Origin: Oceanitalea stevensii
GTDB taxonomy: Bacteria; Actinomycetota; Actinomycetes; Actinomycetales; Actinomycetaceae
Length of the DNA stretch: 64,000 bases
NCBI RefSeq assembly: GCF_014837105.1
Contig: NZ_JACSPO010000004.1
Coordinates: 140,124 to 204,123, forward strand
Direction of reading: 5' to 3'
Position numbers and translations under genes: made by a program. Within the stretch, counting starts at the first letter, position 1, and every line of letters starts with the position of its first letter. A model generated the notes under the pieces. The model had not been told where the DNA came from, ran no database searches, and worked only from the letters and a program-made list of their open reading frames with translations. Below, piece by piece: positions 33,821 to 42,540 of the stretch.

Positions 33821-35083
33821 GTGCCGCGCGGCGTCCTCGACGAGGTCTGGCGGACCCACTGGGGCCGTCTCCTCGGGCAGCTCATCCACCGGTTCGGACG
33901 CCCGGACCTCGTCGAGGACGCGCTCGCCGACGCCTTCGCCGAGGCGGCCTCCCGCTGGCCCGTCGAGGGGGTGCCGGACAACCCGGTCGGGTGGGTGCGG
34001 ACCGTCGCCCACCGCCGGGTGGTCGACGCGCTGCGCCGGGAGGGAACCGCCCGTGCCAAGGCCCACCTCCTCGTCGACGACGACGTCGCGTCCCCGGCGG
34101 ACGCGCCAGACCCGCCGGGCGCCGACACCGACGACCGGCTGGCCCTCCTCCTCATGGCGACCCACCCCGCGCTCGCCGAGGAGGTCCGGCCGGCGCTCGC
34201 GCTCCGGTTCGTCCTCGGGGTGCCGACCGCGGACATCGCGCGCCTCTTCCTCGTCCCCCAGGCGACCATGGCGGCCCGGCTCACCCGCGCGAAGCGGCGG
34301 CTCACGACGGCGGGGATCCCGTTCACCGTGCCGGACGCGGCCGAGTGGCCGGATCGGCTCGACGACGTCGCGCGGGCGGTCTACCTCGCCTTCACCGCGG
34401 CGTACGCCCCGTCCGGGGGAGAGGACGTCCTCCGCGTCGCCGAGGCGGGGGAGGCGGTGCGCCTCGCCGGCCTGGCTGCCGAGCTGCTCCCCGGCCAGCC
34501 CGTGCTCGAGGCGCTCGCGGCCCTGCTCACGCTCCAGCACGCGCGCCGTGACGCGCGCACCTCGCCCGCCGGCCGTCCGGTGCGGCTCGCCGACCAGGAC
34601 CGCAGCCGCTGGCGGCGCGAGGAGATCGACGCCGGCCTGCGCCGGCTCACCGCGCTCACGCCGACCAGCGGCCTCGCGGAGGAGCTGCGCCTCCAGGCCC
34701 TGGTCGCCGCCTTCCACGACACCGCGGCGAGCCACGCCGAGACCGACTGGGCGGCGATCGCCCGCACGTACGCGCGGCTGGAGGAGCTCACCGGCTCAGC
34801 GGTGGTCCGGCTCAACCGGGCGGTCGCCGTCGGCGAGGCGTCGGGTCCGATGGCCGGGCTCGCCGTGCTGCGAGCCGCGGCGGACCAGCTGCCGGGCCAC
34901 CACCGGGTCGCTCTCGTGCGCGCCGAGCTGCTGCGCCGCGACGGTGAGGTCGCGCTCGCCGCAGCGGCGTACGACGAGGCCGCCGCGACCTGCCCCGACG
35001 GCGTGGAGCGCGATCACATCCGCGAGCGGCGCGCGAGCCTCACCGCCCCCGGGCGCGCTGACGCGGACGGGGGCGGTCACTAG
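33821..35083 (+). CDS. ECF42-like RNA polymerase sigma factor with TPR-like extension
   Basis: A 420-residue extracytoplasmic-function sigma factor. Sigma2 is RPDLVEDALADAFAEAASRWPVEG and sigma4 is VPTADIARLFLVPQATMAARLTRAKRRL. A long Ala-rich, all-alpha C-terminal extension (about 200-410) has TPR-like spacing, as in ECF42. The pair with a YCII protein also fits ECF42. It probably controls a small regulon that may include its own unit. GTG 33821 is the first in-frame start after the YCII stop; the longer upstream frame is spurious. Its stop codon TAG forms the first bases of the tdk -10 box. Confidence 0.9.
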   Translation: MPRGVLDEVWRTHWGRLLGQLIHRFGRPDLVEDALADAFAEAASRWPVEGVPDNPVGWVRTVAHRRVVDALRREGTARAKAHLLVDDDVASPADAPDPPGADTDDRLALLLMATHPALAEEVRPALALRFVLGVPTADIARLFLVPQATMAARLTRAKRRLTTAGIPFTVPDAAEWPDRLDDVARAVYLAFTAAYAPSGGEDVLRVAEAGEAVRLAGLAAELLPGQPVLEALAALLTLQHARRDARTSPAGRPVRLADQDRSRWRREEIDAGLRRLTALTPTSGLAEELRLQALVAAFHDTAASHAETDWAAIARTYARLEELTGSAVVRLNRAVAVGEASGPMAGLAVLRAAADQLPGHHRVALVRAELLRRDGEVALAAAAYDEAAATCPDGVERDHIRERRASLTAPGRADADGGGH

Positions 35084-35086
35084 GGT
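35058..35086 (+). promoter_or_regulatory. tdk promoter within the sigma gene end
   Basis: CTGACG (35058-35063) and TAGGGT (35081-35086) are spaced 17 nt apart, with the tdk ATG 7 nt after the -10. The promoter overlaps the sigma stop codon. No ribosome site is visible, so tdk is probably leaderless. Confidence 0.55.
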
Positions 35087-35093
35087 TCGGCAC

Positions 35094-35666
35094 ATGCGCG
35101 AGGAGAAGTTGGGACGGCTCCAGGTGGTGTGCGGGCCGATGTTCGCCGGGAAGTCCGAGGAGCTGCTGCGGCGGGTGCGCCGCGCGCAGCTCGCCGGCCT
35201 CGCCGTCGAGGTCGTCAACCACTCGTGGGACGAGCGGCACGGCGCGGGGCGGGTGGCCTCCCACGCCGGGCTCAGCATCCCCTCCCGCGCGGCGAGCGAC
35301 GTGCGCCCGTTCGAGCTGCTCCTCGAGGGGCGCGCGCCGGACCTCCTCGCGATCGACGAGGCCCAGTTCTTCGGGGACGGACTCGTCCCCGTGGTCGAGG
35401 CGCTGGTCCTCGCGGGGACGACCGTCGTCGTCGCCGGGCTGTGCGTCACCTTCGACGGTCGCCCCTTCGAGCCGCTGCCCGCGCTCATGGCGATCGCCGA
35501 CGACGTCACGAAGCTCACCGCCGTCTGCGCCGTGTGCGGGCGCGACGCCCCCTTCCACGTCCGCACGGCCGCCGGCGAGGTCGGGGACGCGACCGTCCCC
35601 GCCACCGAGCACGTCGGCGGCACGGAGGCCTACGAGGCACGCTGCCGGCTCCACCTGCGGGGCTGA
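35094..35666 (+). CDS. tdk: Thymidine kinase
   Basis: A 190-residue type II thymidine kinase. The P-loop is GPMFAGKS at 14-21, the catalytic Glu89 is in IDEAQFF, and the C-terminal zinc site uses Cys145, Cys148, Cys184 and His187 (CAVCGRDA, ARCRLH). It phosphorylates thymidine for salvage into dTMP. The enzyme is close to the usual family length. The ATG at 35094 directly follows a -10 box. The upstream in-frame GTG would add residues encoded inside the sigma gene and is rejected. Confidence 0.95.
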   Translation: MREEKLGRLQVVCGPMFAGKSEELLRRVRRAQLAGLAVEVVNHSWDERHGAGRVASHAGLSIPSRAASDVRPFELLLEGRAPDLLAIDEAQFFGDGLVPVVEALVLAGTTVVVAGLCVTFDGRPFEPLPALMAIADDVTKLTAVCAVCGRDAPFHVRTAAGEVGDATVPATEHVGGTEAYEARCRLHLRG

Positions 35667-35680
35667 GCGGGACGTGCGCT

Positions 35681-35710
35681 TTGGGCGGCCCCCCGGGGAC
35701 GCCCTAGATT
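35681..35710 (+). promoter_or_regulatory. Promoter for the DUF1345 gene
   Basis: TTGGGC (35681-35686) and TAGATT (35705-35710) are spaced 18 nt apart in the short gap after tdk. A leader of about 40 nt with GAGAGGA would reach the GTG start at 35756. Confidence 0.45.
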
Positions 35711-35755
35711 CGGGCGCGGCGCCGCCCGGCGTCGTCACCGTGACGAGAGGACCCC

Positions 35756-36502
35756 GTGCCCCACCGCACGCTCGACCTGCCCCGCCGCACCCGGCTGCTC
35801 GCGGACGACCTCACCCGCGGCTGGCTCGTCGCCCCGGTCCTCGCCGTCGCCGCGCTGCTCGTCATCCTCACGCCGGTGCTCGACGTCCCCGACGACCAGC
35901 GGCCGCTCGCGGTCGTCCTCGTCCTGTACGGCGTCCTGCTCCTCGCCTACCCCGCGCTCACCCTCCTGGCCTTCGCCGGCCTGTCCGGGGCCGCGCTCAC
36001 CTCCGCCCTCGGCGAGGCACGCCGTCGCCAGCTCCGTCGGCCCACCTGGGTGCGCCGCGCGCTGGGGTGGCGGGACGACGGCGTGGGCGGGGACGGCCCG
36101 TCCTGGCCGGTCCTCCTCGCGCTCGGCTCCCTCGTCGTCGCGGTCTGGCTCATCGTCTCGGAGTCGATGCGCGACTCCGGCTTCCTCGTCGCCGGGAGCA
36201 TCGTCATGATCATTCTCGCGTGGGGCGGCAGCCTCGTCGCCTACGCCGTCCACACGGCCCGCCTCGACGCCGTCAGTGGCGGCCTGCGCTTCCCCGAGGA
36301 CGGGACTCCCGGTGCGCAGGAGCGTCACTTCTCGGACTACCTCTACCTCTCCCTCGGCGTCCAGGCGGCCTTCGGTCCTGCGGACGTCCAGGCGACGTCG
36401 GCGCGCATGCGCCGCACCCTGGCCGGCCACATGCTCGTCGGCTGGACCTTCAACACCGTCGTTCTCGCCGCCGTCGTCTCCTTCCTCGTCGGCCTGCGCT
36501 GA
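35756..36502 (+). CDS. DUF1345 membrane protein
   Basis: A 248-residue membrane protein of the DUF1345 family. About four to five membrane segments are visible (APVLAVAALLVILTPVL, VLYGVLLLAYPALTLLA, VLLALGSLVVAVWLIV, IVMIILAWGGSLVAYAV, TVVLAAVVSFLVGLR). The family motif FSDYLYLSLGVQAAFGPADVQATS is near the C-terminus. Function unknown. The start is GTG 35756. The stop codon and last codons are part of the first unit of a 55-bp tandem array that follows, indicating duplication of the gene's 3' end. Confidence 0.82.
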   Translation: MPHRTLDLPRRTRLLADDLTRGWLVAPVLAVAALLVILTPVLDVPDDQRPLAVVLVLYGVLLLAYPALTLLAFAGLSGAALTSALGEARRRQLRRPTWVRRALGWRDDGVGGDGPSWPVLLALGSLVVAVWLIVSESMRDSGFLVAGSIVMIILAWGGSLVAYAVHTARLDAVSGGLRFPEDGTPGAQERHFSDYLYLSLGVQAAFGPADVQATSARMRRTLAGHMLVGWTFNTVVLAAVVSFLVGLR

Positions 36503-36710
36503 GCCGGGTGGGCGGGATCCCGCTGTCGGCGGGAGGGAGGTGGGCGGCCTCGGCTGAGCCGGGTGGGCGGGATCCCGCTGTCGGCGCGAGGGAGGTGGGC
36601 GGCCTGCGCTGAGCCGCGCGGGCGGGATCCCGCTGTCGGCGGGAGTGAGGTGGGCGGCCTGCGCTGAGCCGCGCGGGCGGGATCCCGCTGTCGGCGCGAG
36701 GGGGGTGGGC
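36491..36710. repeat. Four tandem 55-bp repeats
   Basis: Exactly four 55-bp units occur at 36491-36545, 36546-36600, 36601-36655 and 36656-36710. Each begins GGCCTGCGCTGAGCC, or a close variant, and contains the palindrome GCGGGATCCCGC plus GCTGTCGGCG. Units differ at a few positions. The first unit contains the end and stop codon of the DUF1345 gene. The array sits between that gene and putA; no gene is visible up to the putA start, preceded by AGGAGG at 36781-36786. Confidence 0.9.
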
Positions 36711-36790
36711 CGTGTGCCGCGGGTGGGCGGGTCGTGGGAACCTGGGAGGACCGACAAGCTCTTGCACCGGGCGATCCCCGAGGAGGCGTC

Positions 36791-39700
36791 ATGACGACCG
36801 CGACCCCCACCGACGAGCGCCCGGCCACCCCGCCGGACGTGGCCGACCTCGTGGAGGACGCGGTCACCCTCGCCGAGGCGTGGCTCGCGGCCACCGAGGA
36901 GGGGCAGACGCGCCGGGAGCGGGCCGCCTCCGGCCAGCTCGCCGCCCTGGTCAGTGACCCGGAGGGCCTGGACCTCGCGATCACCTTCGTCGACCGCGTC
37001 GCCCGCCCCGAGGACGAGGAGGTCGCCGCCCGAGAGCTGTCGCGCATCTCCGCCGGTGCCGCCGGCTTCCTCGGGCCGATCGACCGCACGCTCCTCGGTG
37101 CGGGCGCGCTCGTCGCCCCGCTCGCCCCTCGGCTCGTCGTCCCGCTCGCGCGCCGGCGCCTGCGCCAGCTCGTCGGCCACCTCGTCGTCGACGCCCACGA
37201 CCCCGCGCTCGCCGAGCACCTCGCCCGCGCCCGCCGCGACGGCTTCCGCCTCAACATCAACCTCCTCGGCGAGGCGGTCCTCGGGGAGGACGAGGCCCGT
37301 GCCCGCACCGAGCGCACCCGCACGCTCCTCGAGCGCGACGACGTCGACTACGTCTCGATCAAGGTCTCCTCCCTCGTCTCCCAGATCTCCACCTGGGACA
37401 CCGCGGGCACCGTCGAGCGGGTCCTCGACCGCCTGCGCCCGCTGTACCGCACCGCCGCGGCCCGCAGCCCGCACGCCTTCGTCAACCTCGACATGGAGGA
37501 GTACCGCGACCTCGACCTCACCCTCGAGGTCTTCACCCGGCTCCTGTCCGAGCCTGAGTTCGCCGGCCTCGAGGCCGGCATCGTCCTCCAGGCCTACCTC
37601 CCCGACTCCGTCGCCGCCCTCGAGCGGCTCATCGGCTTCGCCCAGCAGCGCGCCGCGGCCGGCCACGCCGGCATCAAGGTCCGTCTGGTCAAGGGCGCCA
37701 ACCTCTCGATGGAGCGCGTCGAGGCCGAGGTGCACGGCTGGGCGCAGGCGCCCTACGCCACCAAGGACGACGTTGACGCCAACTACCTGCGCCTCGTCGA
37801 GCGGTCCCTGCGCCCCGAGCTCACCGGTGCGCTGCGCCTGGGCGTGGCCTCCCACAACCTCTACGACGTCGCCCTCGCCCACCTGCTCGCCCAGCGCCGC
37901 GGCGTCACCGGGATGCTCGACGTCGAGATGCTCCAGGGCATGGCCCCGTCGCAGGCGCGCGCGGTCAAGGAGGCGGTCGGCTCCGTCCTCCTCTACACGC
38001 CCGTCGTCGCCCCCGAGGACTTCGACGTCGCCGTCTCCTACCTCGTGCGCCGCCTGGAGGAGAACGCGCAGCCGCAGAACTTCCTCCGGGCCCTCTTCGA
38101 CGGCGACGACGGCGCCGGCGAGGCGTCCATGGCGGACCAGGAGGCCCGCTTCCGGGCCTCCGTCACGGCGATGGGCACGGTGCCCGCCGAGCGTCGGCGC
38201 ACCGCCGACCGGCAGCCGGCGGGCACGACCTTCGACAACACGACCGACGCCGACCCCGCACTGCCCGAGGTCCGCGCCTGGGCGCGGGAGCGGGTCCGCG
38301 CCCGTCCCGCCCCGCTCACCTCCCCGGTGCTGCGCACGACGGCGGAGGTGGACGCCGTCGTCGCCCGCGGCAGGGCCGCCCAGCCGGAGTGGGCCGCGCG
38401 CCCCGCCACCGAGCGGGCCGCGCTCCTGCGCCGGGCCGCGGACGAGCTCGAGGCGCGCCGCGGGGAGCTCGTCACGCTCATGGTCGCCGAGGGCGGCAAG
38501 ACGATCGAGCAGGCCGACCCCGAGGTCTCCGAGGCCGTCGACTTCGCCCGCTACTACGCCGACCGCGCCCTCGAGCTCGAGCGTGGCGCCTCCCTCCACA
38601 CCGACGGCGCGCGCTTCACCCCGCACGTCCTCACGCTCGTGACCCCGCCGTGGAACTTCCCCGTCGCCATCCCGATCGGCGGCGTCCTCGCGGCGCTCGC
38701 CGCGGGCAGCGCCGTCGTCATCAAGCCGGCTCCCGCCGTCCCCGGCTGCACGGAGACCGCGGTCGCCGCCCTCCACGCGGCGGGGATCCCCGACGACGTC
38801 GTCCAGGTGGTCCGGGCCGACGAGAACGAGGTGGGCCAGGGGCTCGTCGCCCACGACGGCGTCGACGCCGTCGTCCTCACCGGCGCCGCCGAGACGGCCG
38901 AGCTCTTCTGCTCCTGGCGCACCGGCCGCCCCGGCGGGCCGCGCGTGCTCGGTGAGACGTCCGGGAAGAACGCCCTCGTCATCACGCCCGCCGCGGACTA
39001 CGACCTCGCCGTCGCCGACCTCGTCAAGAGCGCCTTCGGGCACTCCGGGCAGAAGTGCTCCGCGGCGTCGATCGCGATCCTCGTCGGCTCGGCAGGGCGC
39101 TCGGAGCGGCTGCTGCGCCAGCTCGTCGACGCCGTCCGCTCCCTGCGCGTCGGCTGGCCCACCGGCCTGGCCGCGACGATGGGCCCGGTCATCGAGCCGC
39201 CCACCGGCAAGCTGCGCCGCGCGCTCACCACCCTGGAGCCGGGGGAGCGGTGGCTCGTGGAACCCCGACAGCTCGACGGCACCGGGCGGCTGTGGTCCCC
39301 GGGCCTCAAGGACGGTGTCGCGCCCGGGTCCTTCCTCCACCTCACCGAGGTCTTCGGGCCGGTGCTCGGCATCATGCGCGCCGAGACCCTCGACGAGGCC
39401 ATCGAGCTGCAGAACGCCACCGCCTACGGCCTCACCGGCGGCCTGCACTCGCTGGACGAGGAGGAGATCGACCACTGGCTCGAGCGCGTCGAGGTGGGCA
39501 ACGCCTACGTCAACCGGCACATCACCGGCGCCATCGTCCAGCGGCAGTCCTTCGGCGGGTGGAAGTCCTCCGCCGTCGGCCCCGGCGCGAAGGCCGGCGG
39601 TCCGAACTACGTCGCCCAGCTGGGGGAGTGGGCGATGGACGGGCTTCCGGCCCACACCGCGGAGCCGTCCGCGGCCGTGCGCGCGGCGCTCGCCGACTAC

Positions 39701-40264
39701 GCCGCCCTCGTCCCCGACGCCGCCGAGCGGACCTGGCTGGAGAGCGCCGCCGGGTCCGACGCCGCCGCGTGGGAGGCCGAGATCCGCCACGCGCAGGACC
39801 ACACCGGCCTGCGCGCGGAGTCGAACGCCTTCCGCTACCGGCCGGTGCCGCTGACGGTGCGCACGGCGCCCGGGGCCGCGCCGGTCGAGCTGCTGCGCGT
39901 CCTCCTCGCCGGTGAGGCGGTGGGGGCGGACGTGCGCGTGAGCCTGGACCCGGTGACGAGCGCGGCCCTCCGGGCGCTGCGCGGTCCGCAGACCCGTGCC
40001 GGGCTCCGCCGTCTGGGCCGGCACGTCACGCGGGCCGAGACGGAGGCGCAGTTCCTCGCGCGGGTGCTGGAGGAGGGCGTCGAGCGGGTGCGCGTCGTCG
40101 GCCCCGGTGCCGGGGCGCTCCTCGACGCGCTGTGGTTGCCGCAGGTGACGGTCCTCGCCGGCCCGGTCCTGGCCACCGGCCGCCGCGAGCTGCTCGCGGT
40201 GACCCGCGAGCAGGCCGTTTCGCGCACGCGGCACCGCTTCGGCCACCTCCCCGCGGGCGCCTGA
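36791..40264 (+). CDS. putA: Bifunctional proline dehydrogenase / 1-pyrroline-5-carboxylate dehydrogenase
   Basis: A 1157-residue PutA-type protein. Residues about 1-460 form the FAD-dependent proline dehydrogenase, with RLVKGAN, GVASHNLYDVALA and MLDVEMLQGMA as substrate and FAD motifs. Residues about 490-1000 form the P5C dehydrogenase, with PPWNFPVAIPIGG, SGQKCSAAS (Cys756) and GETSGKNA. It oxidises proline to glutamate in two steps. No N-terminal DNA-binding ribbon is present, so it does not act as its own repressor. The ATG at 36791 follows AGGAGG. putP for proline uptake lies 12.7 kb downstream. Confidence 0.95.
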   Translation: MTTATPTDERPATPPDVADLVEDAVTLAEAWLAATEEGQTRRERAASGQLAALVSDPEGLDLAITFVDRVARPEDEEVAARELSRISAGAAGFLGPIDRTLLGAGALVAPLAPRLVVPLARRRLRQLVGHLVVDAHDPALAEHLARARRDGFRLNINLLGEAVLGEDEARARTERTRTLLERDDVDYVSIKVSSLVSQISTWDTAGTVERVLDRLRPLYRTAAARSPHAFVNLDMEEYRDLDLTLEVFTRLLSEPEFAGLEAGIVLQAYLPDSVAALERLIGFAQQRAAAGHAGIKVRLVKGANLSMERVEAEVHGWAQAPYATKDDVDANYLRLVERSLRPELTGALRLGVASHNLYDVALAHLLAQRRGVTGMLDVEMLQGMAPSQARAVKEAVGSVLLYTPVVAPEDFDVAVSYLVRRLEENAQPQNFLRALFDGDDGAGEASMADQEARFRASVTAMGTVPAERRRTADRQPAGTTFDNTTDADPALPEVRAWARERVRARPAPLTSPVLRTTAEVDAVVARGRAAQPEWAARPATERAALLRRAADELEARRGELVTLMVAEGGKTIEQADPEVSEAVDFARYYADRALELERGASLHTDGARFTPHVLTLVTPPWNFPVAIPIGGVLAALAAGSAVVIKPAPAVPGCTETAVAALHAAGIPDDVVQVVRADENEVGQGLVAHDGVDAVVLTGAAETAELFCSWRTGRPGGPRVLGETSGKNALVITPAADYDLAVADLVKSAFGHSGQKCSAASIAILVGSAGRSERLLRQLVDAVRSLRVGWPTGLAATMGPVIEPPTGKLRRALTTLEPGERWLVEPRQLDGTGRLWSPGLKDGVAPGSFLHLTEVFGPVLGIMRAETLDEAIELQNATAYGLTGGLHSLDEEEIDHWLERVEVGNAYVNRHITGAIVQRQSFGGWKSSAVGPGAKAGGPNYVAQLGEWAMDGLPAHTAEPSAAVRAALADYAALVPDAAERTWLESAAGSDAAAWEAEIRHAQDHTGLRAESNAFRYRPVPLTVRTAPGAAPVELLRVLLAGEAVGADVRVSLDPVTSAALRALRGPQTRAGLRRLGRHVTRAETEAQFLARVLEEGVERVRVVGPGAGALLDALWLPQVTVLAGPVLATGRRELLAVTREQAVSRTRHRFGHLPAGA

Positions 40265-40353
40265 CCGAGTCCCTCCCGCGCCGTCGGCGAGCCTGGGCCC
40301 CGTGAGGGAGTCCACATGGTGAGATCTTCCCCACAGGCTGTCTCAAGTCCATA

Positions 40354-40391
40354 ACGAAACGGTTGCCGGGTTGTTTCGTCTGTCGTATGGA
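40354..40391 (+). promoter_or_regulatory. Promoter with overlapping inverted repeat for the second peptide importer
   Basis: TTGCCG (40363-40368) and TATGGA (40386-40391) are spaced 17 nt apart. ACGAAAC (40354-40360) and GTTTCGT (40373-40379) form an inverted repeat surrounding the -35, consistent with an operator. The leader is about 100 nt and ends in AGGAGG before a TTG start. Confidence 0.5.
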
Positions 40392-40496
40392 CCACTGACC
40401 CGTGTGTACCGTGACGGCACCTCGGCGTGCACCGCGGCACACAACCGGGTACCCCCGGCGCAGCCCTCGGGCACGTCCCAGCATCCAGGAGGAACA

Positions 40497-42344
40497 TTGA
40501 AGATCAGGCGTACGGCCCAGGCGGCCGCCGTGCTGGTGGCAGGCTCGCTCGTCCTCGCGGCGTGCACCAGCCCCAGTGACGACGAGACCACGGGCGACGG
40601 CGGCGACAACGCCACCGAGGAGACCACCGACTCCGGCGAGGCCAGCTCCACGGCCAAGGAGGACCTGGGCGACGTCCAGACCGTCGAGGGCGACATCTTC
40701 TACTCGACCGGCCAGGACGAGTTCACCGGCTACAACTCCCTGACGGCGGACACGTACAGCACGTACAACAACGTCATCATGGACCGCATCCGTCCGGAGG
40801 GCTTCTTCTACTTCGGCACCGACGGCACCATCTACGAGAACGAGGAGTTCGGCACCGCCGAGGCCGTCTCCGGCCTCGAGGGCGACGACCCGCTCGTCAT
40901 CGAGTACACGGTCGTCGACGACGCCGTGTGGTCCGACGGCAACGCCATCGACTTCGCGGACTTCCTCTTCGAGTGGGTCTCGCAGAACCCGGCGTGGCTC
41001 TCCCCGGACCCGGAGAACCCGGTGTTCAACCACGTCTCGGGCACGGACTACACCCAGACGAACGTCCCCACCGGCCCGCAGGCCGACAGCTGGGACGCCA
41101 AGTCCTTCACCGTCGAGTACGCCGAGAAGTACCCGGACTGGCGCCTCGTCACCGGCTCCTACCTGCTCCCGGCCCACGTCGTGGCCGAGCAGATCGGGAT
41201 CACCGAGGAGGAGCTCGTCCAGGCGATCCTCGACGAGGACGTCGAGACGCTGACCGAGGCCGCGCAGTTCTGGAACGAGGGCTGGCTCTCCAGCCCCGGT
41301 GAGGTCCCCGCCCCGGAGATCGCGCCGTCCGGCAGCCGCTACCAGTTCATGGAGGGTGGCTGGACCGCTGGTCAGTCGATCACCCTCGAGGCGAACCCCA
41401 ACTACTGGGGCACCCCCGCGGCGACCGAGCGGATCACCTTCCGCTTCCTGGACGCCTCGGGCCACAACCAGGCCCTGCAGAACGGTGACCTCAACGTCAT
41501 CGAGCCGCAGGCCACCGTCGACACGCTGCCGCAGCTCGAGGGCCTCGGCGACGCCGTCGAGGTCCAGACGGGCTCGACCCTCACCTGGGAGCACCTCGAC
41601 TTCAACTTCAACAACGGCGTGTTCTCGGACGACGAGGGCGGCCAGGCGCTGCGCGAGGCCTTCGCCTACTGCGTGCCGCGTCAGCAGATCGTCGACAACC
41701 TCATCAAGCCGGTCGACCCCGAGGCGGTCGTCATGAACGCCCGCGAGGTCTTCCCGTTCCAGCCCGCCTACGACGAGGTCGTCGAGGCCTCGTACGACGG
41801 CCGCTACGACGAGGTCAACCTCGAGGAGGCCACCCGCCTCATCGAGGAGTCCGGCATCGCGACGCCGATCGACGTCCGCATCGGCTACTCGGCGCCCAAC
41901 CCGCGCCGTACCTCCGAGATCGAGCTCATCAAGTCGAGCTGCGACCAGGCCGGCTTCAACGTCACCGACATCGGCTCGCAGGACTTCTTCTCCAACGCGC
42001 TCGTGAACGGTGACTACGAGGTCGCGCTCTTCGCGTGGGCCGGTTCCGGCCAGATCTCCTCGGGTCAGAACATCTACTCGACGAACTACCCGCAGAACTA
42101 CGGCGGCTACTCCAACGAGACCGTCGACCAGGCCTGGGTCGAGCTGTCCGCCTCGCTCGACGAGACGGTCCACCTCGAGCAGACCAAGATCATCGAGAAG
42201 GAGCTGTGGGACACGCTCTTCGGCATCCCGATCTTCGCCCACCCGGGTGTCATCGCGCACACGGCCGGCATGGAGAACGTGCGCCAGACCGCGACGCAGA
42301 ACGGCGTGGCCTGGAACGCGGAGCAGTGGAAGCTCGCTGAGTGA
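40497..42344 (+). CDS. Oligopeptide ABC transporter substrate-binding lipoprotein
   Basis: A 615-residue SBP family 5 lipoprotein, longer than the first one in this window. The signal ends in LVLAAC (Cys23), followed by an acidic, Gly/Asp/Thr-rich linker. Family motifs include NVIMDRIRPEGFFYFG and VSQNPAWLSPDPENP. It captures peptides for the permeases downstream. It starts at TTG 40497, the only start placed correctly after AGGAGG (4-nt gap) and before the signal peptide; the frame further upstream is not lipoprotein-like. A strong hairpin follows the gene, so it is probably made in larger amounts than the permeases. Confidence 0.92.
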   Translation: MKIRRTAQAAAVLVAGSLVLAACTSPSDDETTGDGGDNATEETTDSGEASSTAKEDLGDVQTVEGDIFYSTGQDEFTGYNSLTADTYSTYNNVIMDRIRPEGFFYFGTDGTIYENEEFGTAEAVSGLEGDDPLVIEYTVVDDAVWSDGNAIDFADFLFEWVSQNPAWLSPDPENPVFNHVSGTDYTQTNVPTGPQADSWDAKSFTVEYAEKYPDWRLVTGSYLLPAHVVAEQIGITEEELVQAILDEDVETLTEAAQFWNEGWLSSPGEVPAPEIAPSGSRYQFMEGGWTAGQSITLEANPNYWGTPAATERITFRFLDASGHNQALQNGDLNVIEPQATVDTLPQLEGLGDAVEVQTGSTLTWEHLDFNFNNGVFSDDEGGQALREAFAYCVPRQQIVDNLIKPVDPEAVVMNAREVFPFQPAYDEVVEASYDGRYDEVNLEEATRLIEESGIATPIDVRIGYSAPNPRRTSEIELIKSSCDQAGFNVTDIGSQDFFSNALVNGDYEVALFAWAGSGQISSGQNIYSTNYPQNYGGYSNETVDQAWVELSASLDETVHLEQTKIIEKELWDTLFGIPIFAHPGVIAHTAGMENVRQTATQNGVAWNAEQWKLAE

Positions 42345-42392
42345 CCTCGGCTGAGGTGATTCTCACTCCGATCACCTGATACGCGCCGAATT

Positions 42393-42433
42393 GCCGGTGG
42401 GGCAGGGGGAGGTCCTCCTTCTGCCCCACCGGC
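42393..42433. terminator. Terminator/attenuator hairpin after the binding protein gene
   Basis: GCCGGTGGGGCAG (42393-42405) pairs perfectly with CTGCCCCACCGGC (42421-42433) across a 15-nt loop, 48 bp after the stop. It lies between the binding protein and permease genes and could reduce read-through into the permease genes. Confidence 0.65.
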
Positions 42434-42540
42434 TTGCGTGTACGGTGCCTTGACGTGATTTCTCGGCGGCGGTCCGGGTCCCACAAGGACAAGGACTAGG
42501 CTGTCCGGGCTTCACCCGGAAGACCCGAAGGGCAAAGCTC

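Noticed and set aside
34053..35093. Long frame upstream of thymidine kinase
   Set aside because: It overlaps the sigma factor gene out of frame; tdk begins at ATG 35094.
36491..36710. Possible CRISPR array in the 55-bp repeats
   Set aside because: The units are contiguous with no unique spacers, and they include gene sequence.
35735..40315. A 1526-residue minus-strand frame opposite tdk, the tandem array and putA
   Set aside because: It is the antisense shadow of putA and neighbours, with a low-complexity Gly/Arg/Val composition typical of high-GC antisense frames and no recognisable domain.
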